Shown one piece after another: positions 45,040-56,540 of a stretch of DNA of 64,000 nucleotides. The position numbers and the translations under genes were made by a program. Positions within the stretch are counted from its first letter, which is position 1. Each line of letters opens with the position of its first letter. The stretch is from Balaenoptera acutorostrata (taxonomy: Eukaryota; Chordata; Mammalia; Artiodactyla; Balaenopteridae), in contig NC_080073.1 of assembly GCF_949987535.1 (NCBI RefSeq), positions 21,882,116 through 21,946,115 on the forward strand, in the 5' to 3' direction. Below the pieces are notes generated by a model, which was not told the origin of the DNA, did not search any database, and saw only the letters and a list, made by a program, of their open reading frames with translations.

Positions 45040-45590
45040 TGGTGTTCCAGTTATTTAATGCAATATGAGATACAACTCCAAAACTTGTGACTTAAAACAG
45101 TGTTTTATCATATGTCGTGATGGCAGATCAGGAATTCTGGACACTTGGTTAAGGGTGGTCTCCACATGGACTGGGTAGCTCGCTGATTTTCAGATGACAT
45201 CTGGCTAGTTTGAAGGATTCACGTGCCTTCACTCATGTTAATGCCACATTGGTGGACAGCTGGGAGACGGCAGTCAGCTGGGTCTCTTTGCATGAGTCTC
45301 AGGTTCTCTCCACATGGTCTTCCCGGTGCGGGGGGGAGGTTATAGTACTTCTCAATAGTGGTTCAGAACTCAAGAACAAACTTTCCAAAAGCCAAGGATT
45401 GGGAGCTGCCAGTCTTTTAAGGCCTGGGCCCAGAAACCGGCACAGTGTCATTTCTCCCATATTCTGTTATTCAGAGTGGTCACAGAGCACATCATCTTCA
45501 AAGGAGGGGACGTAGACCCCCACTTCTCCCTCAGAGGGGTGTCAAAGCATTGGCAGCCATCTTTCATCTGCCACAATGACTTACCTCCAC
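45040..45590 (+). repeat. Ancient interspersed repeat, family not resolved
   Basis: TTGTGACTTAAAACAGTGTT, AGATCAGGAATTCTGGACAC, GCCAGTCTTTTAAGGCCTGG and CACAGTGTCATTTCTCCCAT resemble a familiar placental repeat. The 101-codon ORF inside is a frame through it. Confidence 0.5.
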
Positions 45591-46555
45591 TTTTTGATGC
45601 ATCTGTTGGCCAAAAGGAATTTAAGAGATCTGAGAAGAAGGAAGTAGGGGTTTGAAAGCAAGAATCCTACTAGAATAGCCAGGGAAAGATACTTAATAGA
45701 AAAATGATATATGCGTTATATTCATCAGCTGTAGTTTTCATTGCTCCATTTCTCTGGAAGGATAACTTGTGCTAAAGGTGGGAAATCTATTGCAGAGAGA
45801 ACTTTTAGAGGAGTGTTTTTATTTTCCTTCCTAGGTATTTTTCTTTGTAAGTTGGCACTCTCCTTGGCAAACCATTCCAGTGAATCAAGTTGAATTTTGT
45901 ATGGTGAACTAATGAGGTGGAAGGGCGACAGTCTGCCACATTCCATGTACTGTGAACTGTGTGTTCCCATCCTGAAACAGTCATGCCTGAGAAAGTGGCA
46001 GAGGAGCTAGGGACCTTGGTCTTGGGGAGGAGAGTGGTGTAGTGCAGGCTTCGTTTCCTCTGGAGGTGCCAATAGAAATGATTGTCTGAGCCATGGGCAC
46101 TGGCTGTGGGAGATGTTCGAAGGGCATGGGGGACGTGATGTAATTAAATATGCATGTCCATTTTTACCTTTCATCTAAGTTCATGGTACCATTGCCACCA
46201 AGTCAGTGAGCACCCATGGTCCGTGGAAAGGCTGGACAGTAGGATGAAAAGGCTGTTGAAAGTCTCTACCTTATTGATTTAGGCTACCTGCTTTGTAGGG
46301 GAAAGGCATATAAGTGATAGGAAACGCCAGTTAGATCATGTGCTTAAAAAAACCAAAAAATATGAGTGGAGACCATTATTTTTATTTGCTCAAACATGGC
46401 TGGGAGTAGAGAGAGGATACTGTCCTATCTCTTGTCTCTTGTCCCATGTCTAGAAATGGAGTCATATAGAGGGTAGAGCCTCAGAAAATGCTGGACAGTT
46501 TAATTTTGTGTGTATTCCACTCAAATATGGAGAAGACACGTTTCCACAGATGTCA
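45591..46555. other. Unique intronic sequence
   Basis: No exon or repeat recognised. Confidence 0.35.
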
Positions 46556-46559
46556 CAAG

Positions 46560-46885
46560 GTGGTAGAGTGGAGCAGTTAATGACACAGATCCTGAAGCCA
46601 GACTTGTGTGTTCAGGTCTTGGTTCTGCCATTTAATAGCCGTACACACTAAGATTAATTACTTAATCTTTCTTTGCCTTAGTTTCCTCACCTATAAAATG
46701 AGGCTAACAACAGCATTCACCTTTTGGTAGAGGTGTGAAGATTGACTACATGGTTGCATGTAAAGTGGACAGAATGCTATGAAAGCGGTAGCTATTAGCA
46801 GCAGTGGTGTTTATCTTTTCTAGAGTAATTCCTAGCATTAATTCTTGGCACAAAGTAGGGACTTCAGAATGTTAGATGAGTGAAT
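46560..46885 (+). repeat. MIR SINE plus L2 tail, sense
   Basis: GATCCTGAAGCCAGACTTGT, TTGGTTCTGCCATTTAATAG, TTAGTTTCCTCACCTATAAA (MIR), then TTCTTGGCACAAAGTAGGGA and GTTAGATGAGTGAATT (L2 end). Confidence 0.8.
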
Positions 46886-47317
46886 TCTGCATGTGTTTCA
46901 CTTACACTTTGGAGGACAAGGCAAAGCAGGAAGTACAGGCAAAGGTAGTAAACGTTTCCAAAACATGCTGTACACCTGGGAAATTAATGTGAATTTTATG
47001 ACCACGTGATTTTATACCTTCCTGTGCTCAAATCTACTAATTTGGAACCTGTGGCCTTTGAGAAGCTCAGTTCCTCTCAAACCCCTCTAGTCAATCAGTT
47101 GAAGGTGACATTGCATGAATTGTGTAGGGTGATAGTCACGCCTTGTGATTTAGCTCAGGGGCTGGTGGCCTTGTGCTGTCAGGGAAGAAAGGCAAGAACA
47201 GTTCCAGACAGTAGTGGAACCACAGAGACTCAATGAAAATGAAAAGGTTTCTTTTGTTGTTTTGTTTTTTTTGGCACGCGCGCGCACCTGTGCATGTGTG
47301 TGTGTGTGTGTGTGTTT
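46886..47317. other. Unique sequence ending in a CG/TG alternating tract
   Basis: 47274-47316 alternates purine and pyrimidine (CACGCGCGCGCAC, then a TG run) with one or two breaks. No exon seen. Confidence 0.45.
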
Positions 47318-47329
47318 AAGATCACCTTC

Positions 47330-47615
47330 AATTTATTTTATTTTATTTTTTTTAAACAGCTTTATTGGAGTATAATTGCTTTAGAATGGTGTGTTAGCTT
47401 CTGCTGTATAACAAAGTGAATCAGCTATACATATACATAGATCCCCATATCCCCTCCCTCTTTTTTTCTTGAATTTTTGAATTTTATTTTACTTTATTTT
47501 TATACAGCAGGTTCTTATTACTTACCTATTTTATACATATTAGTGTATACATGTCAATCCCCATCTCCCAGTTCATCCCACCACCACCATCCCCACCACC
47601 ACTTTCCCCCTTTGG
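47330..47615 (-). mobile_element. L1 3'UTR, 5'-truncated insertion
   Basis: AACAGCTTTATTGGAGTATA, CTGCTGTATAACAAAGTGAA, ACATATTAGTGTATACATGT. Twelve-base duplication AAGATCACCTTC at 47318-47329 and 47616-47627. Confidence 0.9.
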
Positions 47616-48164
47616 AAGATCACCTTCCATTTAGACTTGTCAAGAAAGGATGAAAGCCTTTGAGTGTTGTTAGGTTTTTGCACCGATTACAGTGTTATTG
47701 TCTTGACAGCTGAGGTAGGGAATGTGAGACAGGGCAAGTCCAGCATTAGAAAGAAACTACTTAGTTCAGTATTTCAGGAAGTAACAGTGACTGAAGCAAG
47801 AGTCATTCTAGCTATAGTAGGGGCAACGTGCCCAGCGTGGTGTTTGGCAGGCATGGTGGTACCTACGGACAAACTATGTATGAAAGGCTCGTCACCCAGG
47901 CAGAGTGTCTGCTGCTAAGACAACTGTGGAACTATAATTTATCCCCATGGCGAAGGGCTAGGCCTCCATTATCCCTTCTCCATCACCATATTGGGTACAC
48001 ATAAATGTCATCTGCCAGCTTCTCAGCTTTTGTCTTTGGGTATTTAAGGAAACAGAATTTTAGAGTTTGAATTTAATTTTTAAAAGTCATGTGTGTTGTA
48101 TCTCTCCAGCGTTTCTTGGGGAGACAGCTGACCTAGACGTACAAATGATATTTCTTTTTTTTTT

Positions 48165-48482
48165 TTGGCAGTTTATTTTTGTTTTTAATTTTTATTTTAT
48201 ATTGGAGTTGATTAACAATGATGTGTTAGTCAGTCATACCCATACAAGTATCCATTCTTTTTCAAATTCTTTTCCCATTTAAGTTATTACAGAATATTGA
48301 GCCTGGTTCCCTGTGCTATACAGTAGGTCCTTGCCGGTTATCTATTTTAAATGTAGTAGTGTGTACATGTCAATTCCGAACTCCCAGTCTATCTCCCTCC
48401 CACTCTTTCCCCCTGGTAACCATAAGTTCGTTCTCTAAGTCTGTGAGTGTTTCTGTTTTTTAAATAAGTTCATTTGTACCAA
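48165..48482 (-). mobile_element. L1 3'UTR fragment
   Basis: TATTGGAGTTGATTAACAAT, TATTACAGAATATTGAGCCT, GTGCTATACAGTAGGTCCTT, CATAAGTTCGTTCTCTAAGT; reverse L1 3'UTR. Confidence 0.87.
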
Positions 48483-49325
48483 CAGATGGTACTTCTAAAA
48501 CTACTAAGTGGCAGGACCGTGATTTCTAGCCAGGGAAGGTTTACTGATGCAGCCCACATTTTCCATGCGGTCCTCTGTCTCACAATCTCCATCTTTTCTT
48601 GAGACTTTAGCCTAAGGGAACAAAAGCTTCTTTGAGGAGGAAAGACAGTGTCATATCACAGCTTCTACCTGGAAGCCAAGGGAGGTGAAGAGAGTCTAAG
48701 AAAGCTTTCTAACTGTGTGTTAAATCTGTGGCCAGTGCTACATTTTCATGGTAGACCCATCAAAAGTCTCTCCCATTTTCCTCCCATCCCAGCCCAGCGC
48801 CTCTGTGACTATAGCTGATGGTCTATCTGACCTATGAAACTTCCAGCTAGCTTCAGGAGTTGCTGTCTTTAGATTTTTCCCCTTAACTGTAACTTCCGAG
48901 ACTCAGCAGCTCCTTTGCAACAAAATTCTGTGGTGAGGACCCATTGATCTCAAAGTTAACACTTCTAATGGATTAACAAGAGGTTGGAAAGCAGAGCAAC
49001 ACACCATTTGTCAGGGAAAGGAGGGATTAGAATGTTTTTTTAAGAAGCAGGGGAACATTTCTCACTATGAAAAGGTTGTGAATTACATCTGGCTGTTAAT
49101 GAAGCTTGGTTGGTGCGACTTTTCCAGGCCCTGTTTGAAACATTTCACTTCCACCTTGACTGTTCATGTTTGTGGCTTGAAGCCCATTTCATGATGGATG
49201 ACTTCTGTTTGTTTTGGACATTGTTTCCACTCTTCCCAAGTGGTGTTAACATTATTCCCCATGATGATAATTTAACGTGAGCAGGTGTTGCCATATCTGG
49301 GAGAGGAGTACACATTTCCCCACTT
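48483..49325. other. Unique intronic sequence
   Basis: No exon or repeat recognised. Confidence 0.35.
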
Positions 49326-49329
49326 CGTT

Positions 49330-49845
49330 CAAATCTCTGCTTAAATGTCACCTTCCTTGGCTACCCTCTTCTGGTGTCACTCTATAATTCCTTTAATATT
49401 TTTCTTCATAGAACTTAATTGCTACCGTCATTTTACTGTATTTGTTGGTTTATTATATATGTCCTTATGCTAGATTGTAATCTCCATGAGGGCAGGGACT
49501 TTTATTCCCTCCTGTATTCCTATCACCTGGACTAGGGATCAATAAACGACAACCCACAGACCACATCTGGCCCTTTGTCTTTGTGTACTGCCTAAGAACC
49601 AAGAATGATTTTTGCTTTTTTATAGGGTTGTAAAAGGGGTAAAAAAAAAACAAACAAAAAAACAACCAGGAGGAATAGTATGCAACAGAGACTCTGTGTG
49701 GCCCACAAAGCCTAAAATATTGACCATCTACCCTTTAGAGAAAACATGTGCTGACCCCTTAGAGAAAACATGTGCTGACCCCTGACCTAGAACAGTGCCT
49801 GGCTGTTGAGCCAACCCTCAACAAATATTTGTGCAATGAAGGAAT
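49330..49845 (+). repeat. L2 LINE 3' end, sense, split by a hAT element
   Basis: TGCTTAAATGTCACCTTCCT, TTCTTCATAGAACTTAATTG, GTAATCTCCATGAGGGCAGG up to about 49535, then after the insert AACAGTGCCTGGCTGTTGAG and CAACAAATATTTGTGCAATG (49790-49845). Confidence 0.88.
49535..49790 (+). mobile_element. hAT-type non-autonomous element nested in L2
   Basis: GACCACATCTGGCCCTTTGT, TGTGTGGCCCACAAAGCCTA, AAAATATTGACCATCTACCC, AACATGTGCTGACCCC. The terminal 24 bases occur twice in tandem (49735-49758 and 49759-49782). Confidence 0.75.
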
Positions 49846-50189
49846 GTCACTTGGGTCCCTCAGTTTTGGACTCTCCATCTACCTAGAATGATGTCTCACA
49901 AACATCTGGTGTTGAGTAAAGTGTCTTGAACATGGCTGTGAAGACATAAAACTGGATTCCTGTCACTGAAAACAGTAACTGTGGTAAAATATTTATTGTG
50001 GCTCAGAGTTACGGGACTTGACCCCCTTGGTAGGCACGGAAGCCCCATGAGTCACTACTTTACAATAAACTGTAGCTGACAGATCTCCTGGTGGTATTTT
50101 AAGTATCCAAAAGAAAAAAATAAATAGTGGTGGACACAAGTGATGCTTCTTGATTTTGGCCCCAACTCTACAGGATATAAAAGTCTACT

Positions 50190-50400
50190 CTTTTCAAGCA
50201 GTGTTTCCAGAGTGATGTCCCCGGGTCACTTGTGTCTGAATCTCCTCACGGGGGTACTTGTTTAAAAATATTTTGAGTCTTTGACTCCACCTCAGACACA
50301 CTGAATCAGAATCACTGGAGGGGGGTCCCAGGACTTTATATTTCTAACAAGCTCCATATGTGATTCTGATGTTTACTAAGGTGGAAAAATCATTGTTCCG
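50190..50400 (+). repeat. MER5-type hAT-Charlie element
   Basis: GACTCCACCTCAGACACACT, GAATCAGAATCACTGGAGGG, TATTTCTAACAAGCTCCATA and TGTGATTCTGATG match the hAT repeat with CTGATTCAGTAGGTCTGGGG-type core. Confidence 0.7.
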
Positions 50401-50487
50401 AATTCAGATATTGGGAGGAAGGGGAAGGGTGAAAGTTACCGTATCATTGTAGGGCAAGGTTGCTGTCATCATCATGGCAGACTCCCT

Positions 50488-50645
50488 GCCAGTGTTTCCC
50501 AGGCTTCCATGTCATACAAATCACAGGTGGGGATCTTGTTATAATGTAATAGATGCTGATGCAGGTCTGGAGTGGGGCTTCAGATTCTGCATTTCAAATA
50601 AGCTGCCAGGTGATGGTACCTGCATCTGTTTTTGAACCTCATTTA
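50488..50645 (+). repeat. MER5-type hAT-Charlie element
   Basis: TGCCAGTGTTTCCCAGGCTT, AAATCACAGGTGGGGATCTT, GATGCAGGTCTGGAGTGGGG, AAGCTGCCAGGTGATGGTAC. Confidence 0.7.
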
Positions 50646-50663
50646 GCATAACAGGGGATTAGA

Positions 50664-50890
50664 GCAGGAGCTGTCAAATTTTTTCCCTAAAGGGTGAGAG
50701 AGTAAAAGTATTAGGCTTTGCAGGTCATAAAGCTTCTGTCTCAACTACTCAACTCTGCCATTGTAGTGCCAAGGCAGCCATAGATTATACATAGATTGTA
50801 AATGGGCTATGTCCCAATAAAACTTTATTTACAAAAACAGGTAGCCAGTCAGATTTGGCCCTGAGGGCCATGATTTGCCAACTCTGGGTT
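50664..50890 (-). repeat. hAT-type element, antisense
   Basis: Reverse of the class at 49535: TTAGGCTTTGCAGGTCATAA, CAACTACTCAACTCTGCCAT, CCCAATAAAACTTTATTTAC, GATTTGGCCCTGAGGGCCAT, GATTTGCCAACTCTGG. Confidence 0.85.
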
Positions 50891-50924
50891 AGAAAATCAT
50901 ACCAATTATTATTACTGTTCTTCA

Positions 50925-51420
50925 GAATTGCTGAGCACCTTTCATGTGACAGGTCATTTGGAAGGTGGTTTCATTCATTTGTATCCTGGTAGCATATGCA
51001 AAACTACTTCTTTTTTTTTTAATTTTTAAAATTTTATTTATGTGGGCCCATTTTTGGGTCCTCTATTTTGTTTCATTTATCTATATGTTTATTACTAAAG
51101 TAGTCTATTTTTGTGATGTAATTTAGGGATGTAATTTAGGGATGCACTTTAAATGAATTCACAATGCCTTATTTTTAAGATCAATAGTTTATAGTCATTC
51201 CAGGTTTTTCATGTTTTTAAAACTAAACTGATGAATCCAAAAGCTGAGAAAATGAAAATAGCTAAAATTCACTGGGAGTGTATTATTTGCCTGGAACTAC
51301 TCTAAGTAATTTTTTTTTCCTCAAAACTACTTCTGAAATGTTAAGGAACGTTCTCAAGGATGCACAGCTACCAGGTGGCAGAGCTGAGATTTGAGCCCTG
51401 ACCTCTGGACTACAATCTGA
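50925..51420 (-). repeat. MIR SINE, antisense, interrupted by a retrocopy
   Basis: Left part: ATTGCTGAGCACCTTTCATG. Right part (after 51334): TTAAGGAACGTTCTCAAGGA, ACCAGGTGGCAGAGCTGAGA, TTTGAGCCCTGACCTCTGGA. The interruption is 51012-51321. Confidence 0.7.
51012..51321 (-). mobile_element. Short retrocopy containing an L1 ORF2-like piece
   Basis: A 310-base insertion flanked by a perfect 13-base duplication (CAAAACTACTTCT at 50999-51011 and 51322-51334), T-rich on the left and so inserted antisense. Next to the tail, on the minus strand, AACATATAGATAAATGAAAC and AAAATAGAGGACCC resemble an internal L1 ORF2 segment. The rest was not identified. Confidence 0.65.
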
Positions 51421-51494
51421 GTGTTTTTTCTCTTATACACTGTGGGTTCCACATTAGCAATAAATCTTGCTTTGGAAATAACTTTTCTTTTGAA

Positions 51495-51622
51495 GGACTG
51501 GAGGAATGTACATTTCATGAGGACAAGAATTTATATCTTTGGTTCTCTCGGTATCCTTACTGCCTAGAAGAGGGCTTGGAACACAGTAGGTGCTCAATAA
51601 ACATTTATTGAATGAATGGCTA
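51495..51622 (+). repeat. L2 3' end, sense
   Basis: GGAACACAGTAGGTGCTCAA, TAAACATTTATTGAATGAAT; the classic L2 terminus. Confidence 0.85.
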
Positions 51623-52580
51623 TTTCATGATTTCCCACTTCTAATAATAGTGTTTTATGGGAAGGGATTTTTGAGGTAAAGCAATGCAACCCATAATACA
51701 GTTAGTGAACCTCACTGCGAGTCCTAGGAAGCAGATTTTTCTACGCTCAGCCTCCTTCATGCTCGGCGGTGCACTTAAGTTTGATAAATATAATTTGCAA
51801 GGACCTAAGTCATTACCGTGTAGCTTCAAACAGATACTACCCCCTCTTAATTTTAAGCCTTCACTCCCTTCTCAGCATCGGGAGTAAAATTGTTTTCTGG
51901 CAAACCTCCTGGTGAATGGAGGAATGAATCAAGGACTATTCCTGGGGCAAGAGATCCCAGACAAAACTCCTATCATCTTCTCATAGGGAGTTCCTCCAAA
52001 ACAAAATCAATAGTCAATTGTCACATCACCAATCAGAAGAAATAAGGGGCCGGACAAGGGTAATACACCCTTTTCTTCTTTGTTCTCTGGAGTTTCTCAT
52101 TTTAGGACACTTAATAAGATTTTAAAAATGAAATCCACAGACCTTGCTGGAATGGGTTTCTTCATAACCATGTTGCATATTGCTAGAAAACACACTATAA
52201 TTTGTACAAGGTTCTTCTGACACAAAGGGAAGGGCAATTTGGCAGGTGTGTTTAAAGCATCACATATAATTTTTGAAGAAGGGTATGTGAAGAAGACAAA
52301 ATGGCTGCTTAAAGTGGAATTTACTAAAGTAGAGATGCTGCTGGAAGGCTAGGAGTTGGGTTTTCGATCCTGAGGAGGCAAGAGGGAAGGCGCAGCTGCT
52401 AAAGCTACAAGGACACTAACTTGAGAAGTTGTATCAAATTCTTTAGCATTTCTAAACCTTCTTGCCTCAGGTGACCTAATGATGTCACCTGCAAGCCAAC
52501 TTTGTGTCCATGCAAGACTGCCACGGACGTCTGGACTTTGTAGTGAAGTTTCTTACGAGAGTGTTCTGTCTCTCTCTCTC
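51623..52580. other. Unique intronic sequence
   Basis: No exon or repeat recognised before the SINE. Confidence 0.35.
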
Positions 52581-52587
52581 TCATTTT

Positions 52588-52889
52588 TTTTTTTTGGCTG
52601 TGTTGGGTCTTTGTTGCTGCCCGTGGGCTTTCTCTAGTTGCGGTGAGTGGGGGGCTACTCTTCGTTGCGGTGTGCGGGCTTCTCATTGGGTGGCTTCTCT
52701 TGTTGCGGAGCACAGGCTCTAGAGTGCGTGGGCTTCAGTAGTTATGGCACGTGGGCTCAGTAGTTGTGGCTCGCAGGCTCTAGAGTGCAGGCTCAGTAGT
52801 TGTGGCGCACGGGCTTAGTTGGTCCGTGGCATGTGGGATCTTCCCGGAACAGGGCTCGAACCCGTATCCCCTGCATTGGCAGGCAGGGG
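52588..52889 (-). repeat. CHR SINE (long subtype), antisense, lacking its 5' end
   Basis: GGCTGTGTTGGGTCTTTGTT, three CAGTAGTT(A/G)TGGC units, CAGGGCTCGAACCCGTATCC, then CTGCATTGGCAGGCAG, where it stops. The usual CCACCAGGGAAGCCC end is missing and L1 ORF2 sequence follows at once. Confidence 0.9.
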
Positions 52890-53252
52890 ATATATATTTA
52901 TAATTGTTATATCTTCTTCTTGGATTGATCCCTTGATCATTATGTAGTGTCCTTCCTTGTCTCTCGTAACATTCTGTATTTTAAAGTCTATGTTAACTGA
53001 TATGAGTATTGCTGCTCCAGCTTTCTTTTGATTTCCATTTGCATGGAATATCTTTTTCTATTCCCTCACTTTCAGTCTGTATGTGTCTGAATTGGGTCTC
53101 TTGTAGACAGCATATATATGGCTCTTCTTGTTGTATCCATTCTGCAATACTGTGTCTTTTGGTTGGAGCATTTAATCCATTCACATTTAAGGTAATTATC
53201 GATATGTACCTATTACCATTTCCTTAATTGTTATGGGTTTGTTTTTGTAGGT
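52890..53252 (-). pseudogene. L1 ORF2p endonuclease-domain fragment
   Basis: On the minus strand the frame at 53184-52993 reads MNGLNAPTKRHSIAEWIQQE, EPYICCLQETQFRHIQTESE, then KDIPCKWKSKESW. This is the N-terminal apurinic-like endonuclease domain of L1 ORF2p, the enzyme that nicks target DNA. LQET carries the conserved catalytic Glu region. Only about a third of the domain remains, with frameshifts on both sides, and reverse transcriptase is absent. It is joined in the same orientation to a truncated SINE at about 52889. No flanking duplication was found. Confidence 0.88.
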
Positions 53253-53563
53253 AAAACATGAAAGAAAGCATTAAACTTTGAGTCCAAGTGTAAATGAGAG
53301 TTGGTCTAGAGAGTATGGGACAGCAAGTCTGGAGGGTAAAGGATAAGGGAACCTGGATATAAACATCTGATACATAGAATGCACCCCAAAATGTCTGGTG
53401 TCTAAGAGGACTGGTTCTTGTTTCTACCCCTTGCTGGCTGTATGACTTTGAACTCTGAACTTAAAATCTCAGACTTCTCATCTGTTACACTGAAGATGAT
53501 ACTTTCAAACTCATTGGATTGTTACGCCATGTAAAGCATGGCTGGAAGGAAATAGGGCCAGGG

Positions 53564-53870
53564 TGGTAGGTAGAATAATAGTTCCCCAAAGAGATCCACA
53601 TCCTAATCCCTGGAACCTGTGTGAATGTTATTTTACATGGGAAAAGGGACTTTGCAGATGAGATTAAATTAAGGACTTTGGGGTGGGGAGATTGTCTTGG
53701 GTGATTTGGGTGGCCCAGTGTAATCACAAGAGTCCTTGTGAGTGAAAGAGGGAGGTGGGAGTGTCAGAGTCAGGAGCTGGGATGACAGAAGCAGAGGCTG
53801 GAGTGATGTGACTGCTGGCTGTGAAGATGGAAGGGGCAGTGAGCCAAGCAACGAGGGCAGCTCACAGAAT
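53564..53870 (+). repeat. MLT1 (ERVL-MaLR) LTR, sense
   Basis: AATAGTTCCCCAAAGAGATC, CATCCTAATCCCTGGAACCT, AAAAGGGACTTTGCAGATGA, CAGTGTAATCACAAGAGTCC, GATGACAGAAGCAGAGGCTG; a typical MLT1 LTR. Confidence 0.92.
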
Positions 53871-53929
53871 TTATGAGCTTTAGGTTCTCATTGGTACTCA
53901 CGTACCGTCACCGTACTGCACCTATTTCG

Positions 53930-54425
53930 GTTCTTTTTCTGAGCCATGGACCCCTTCGGCAGTGCATTATGTAAAGTCTATGGACTGTTCTCATAACTCT
54001 CTTTTTAATTCATAAAATCAGTACTATGACCCAGATATTCCATTATATTGAATTACACTTAGCAAATACTAAAAAAAAACCCCAAATGTTGCGTTAAAGT
54101 GACGTTTGAACCTTAGTAACACATTAAAAAAGATCTTGTGGCAGACCTTAAATCTACTGTACTTTAGAAGTTGTAATGAGCATAAATGATATTTCAACGC
54201 ATCTCCAAAAACTGAAACGTGAGATGAAAATATTCATGATATATTTTGGTGATAAAACCGCAGGTACTGCTGATACTATTGCATTTCATTGCCTCATCAT
54301 TGGAGGAACTGGTAGAGTTCAGTTTGAGCTTATGGAATGAAAATGTAATTTTTCCCCATCCTGGTTCAGTTGCCGTGGCTTCCAACTCCATTTCTGACTG
54401 TGGACCCCCTTGGGGTATGAATCCC
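53930..54425. repeat. Ancient repeat, probably DNA-transposon derived, family not resolved
   Basis: GAGCCATGGACCCCTTCGGC at the left and ACTGTGGACCCCCTTGGGGT at the right, with GAGCATAAATGATATTTCAA and GATGAAAATATTCATGATAT between. I recognise it as a widespread old placental repeat but cannot name it. Confidence 0.45.
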
Positions 54426-54429
54426 TGGG

Positions 54430-56390
54430 AAGGGCATTTTGGAAAGACCACAAGGCAGTGTAGTGAAACTTCGAGATCTTAATACTTATATCAAGAGTCA
54501 GTGTGTATTCTGTAAATCCTTGAGGATCGAAGGGACTGTAGGTCTGTTAGGACAAGGAAATGACTGCTTTGTTTCATTTGGAAAAGGGCAAAGCCATTCT
54601 TGTAAACCGAATTGAATTTTATTTGGGTTTCATGGTTTGAAACATTATTTATAAAGCTAACTTACCAGGAGAGAAGACCTATCAAATAAACAGTAAGATA
54701 GGGTAGTGAGAGTGAAATTAATTCCATGTTAGCAAAGCATTAAACACAATGAAAGGAATGAATAGTGTTACAAGAATTTCAGTGTAGTTGCCTCTTAGAG
54801 GCAATTTTGGTTAAATCACAGTGGTCAGGAAAATTTTCTGGACCAAGAATGAGTAAGAAGGTCCATTAAATTGTGCTGACCATTGTCACTGAGCAGTATC
54901 CACAGGTGAGCTTCAACCAGAGTTCCTAAGAGGAACTCATTAGCTAGCATATCAGATGGCTTATTTGGTGAGAGTTTTAGGCTTAAATATGGCACCTGGC
55001 TTTGCACATAGTAGGCGTGCTCGTGGTTGTCAAATTGGTTTGACTCAAGAACATTTTACACCATATTCACTACCTGGATGACATTTTTTGAAAAGTCAGT
55101 ATTTGTTTTCACTGGATAATTTAGAAAGCTATGGCAGCCACAAGTCAACACGTAGCTTTTCAAAGCTGTCCACACCTGCCATATAACAGGAGCGAGCATG
55201 ATACATTTTTATTTTGTTAACATGAGGCTCAATAGGATTGCAGAATTAATACCAGTAGAGCTTTTCTGCAGGCGGTTTCCATTGCAGATTTACTGGAGGA
55301 AGGACTCGCAAGTGTCTTTGTAAGTGATGGATTTGACAGCCATGTCTTGAAATAGAAGACAGAGAGTTCTTAGTTACTTACGATGGTTTAAACAGTCAAT
55401 ATTTTCTCATTCGTCTTTTGGATAAAAAGTTACATAGGGACAAAACACCCCAGTGAAGCATAGTTATTGGGAATGTATCCTCATGGATTCACTGTTTGTG
55501 GCAAGGTTTAAAACTGAGTGGCAGTGGGGTTTATTGTGAGGAGTGATGCCTGAAGAGCTCACATAATTCACAATGCACAATGCATCTGAGACTGATTTTC
55601 TTCTGGGGAAAAAAAAAAAATCAAATGGGGTTGTCTTCATGGTCCGTAAATCTACAGCCATCATATCTTATTGTTGCTTTGATACTGTGTTTATTTCCTC
55701 AGTATTATCTCTAATAGCTCAGAATTTGTACTTAATTAACAGCATGGTATATGTTGGCAGTGGTTCAAAAGCTATTGATTTTTGGCTGCGTTCTTCAGCA
55801 TCAGTGAATGTATGGATGACATTCTTATAGATTAAAAAAATTTAATTTGTAAGTATTAACTGTTAAAACAACAGCCATGAAAGTTGGTAAAATAATTTGC
55901 AGAATTGGTTTCCACAATGCTAACAAAGTCTGTATCTGCATACCAGCTAAATTGGCACCTTCATATGGTATAGCACAAACTGTTTATAGTTTCCATGGCT
56001 CAACAACTTTGAAATGAAATTCTTCACCTTTTTTTTAATTGTGAAGGGTTAACTTTGTACATATAGTGAAACTTTAATAATATTTCATATCTTACTATAT
56101 CAAAATTGTATATTTCAGAACTGCCAAAAAGAAGCAACCAAATTATGTTGGCAACAAGTTATATTTCTAGATAAATAACTCTAAACTCCATACTGTCCTA
56201 ATGAACTTTAAATCCATGTCCAAATTGTTTTGTTGTACTAGAATTTCATTGCATTGGTAAACTGAGTTCACAAACAGGCAATCCAAAAGAGACACTACTG
56301 GCTGTGATTCATACTGATCCACTGTGCTTTCAGGGTTTTGATTGTGCTTTAAAATGTTCAAATCCACTGCGATCATCATATTAGAACAGA
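54430..56390. other. Unique AT-rich intronic sequence
   Basis: Nearly 2 kb without a recognised repeat or exon; an A-run at 55609-55620. Confidence 0.35.
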
Positions 56391-56392
56391 AT

Positions 56393-56540
56393 ACGGGCGT
56401 ACCTCAGGGATAATGTAGGTTTGATTCCAGACCACTGCAATAAAGAAAATATTGCAATAAAGCAAGTCACACTAATTTTTTGGTTTCCCAGCACATATAA
56501 AAGTTATGTTTACACTGTACTGTAGTCAGTTAAGTGGCAG
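56393..56540 (-). mobile_element. Tigger1-type 3' end, antisense
   Basis: GGCGTACCTCAGGGATAATG, GATTCCAGACCACTGCAATA, AAAGCAAGTCACACTAATTT, CATATAAAAGTTATGTTTAC; the reverse of the Tigger1 3' end, same family as 22248-22750. Confidence 0.85.

Noticed and set aside
45210..45515. 101-codon ORF
   Set aside because: Falls within an ancient repeat also seen elsewhere in mammals.
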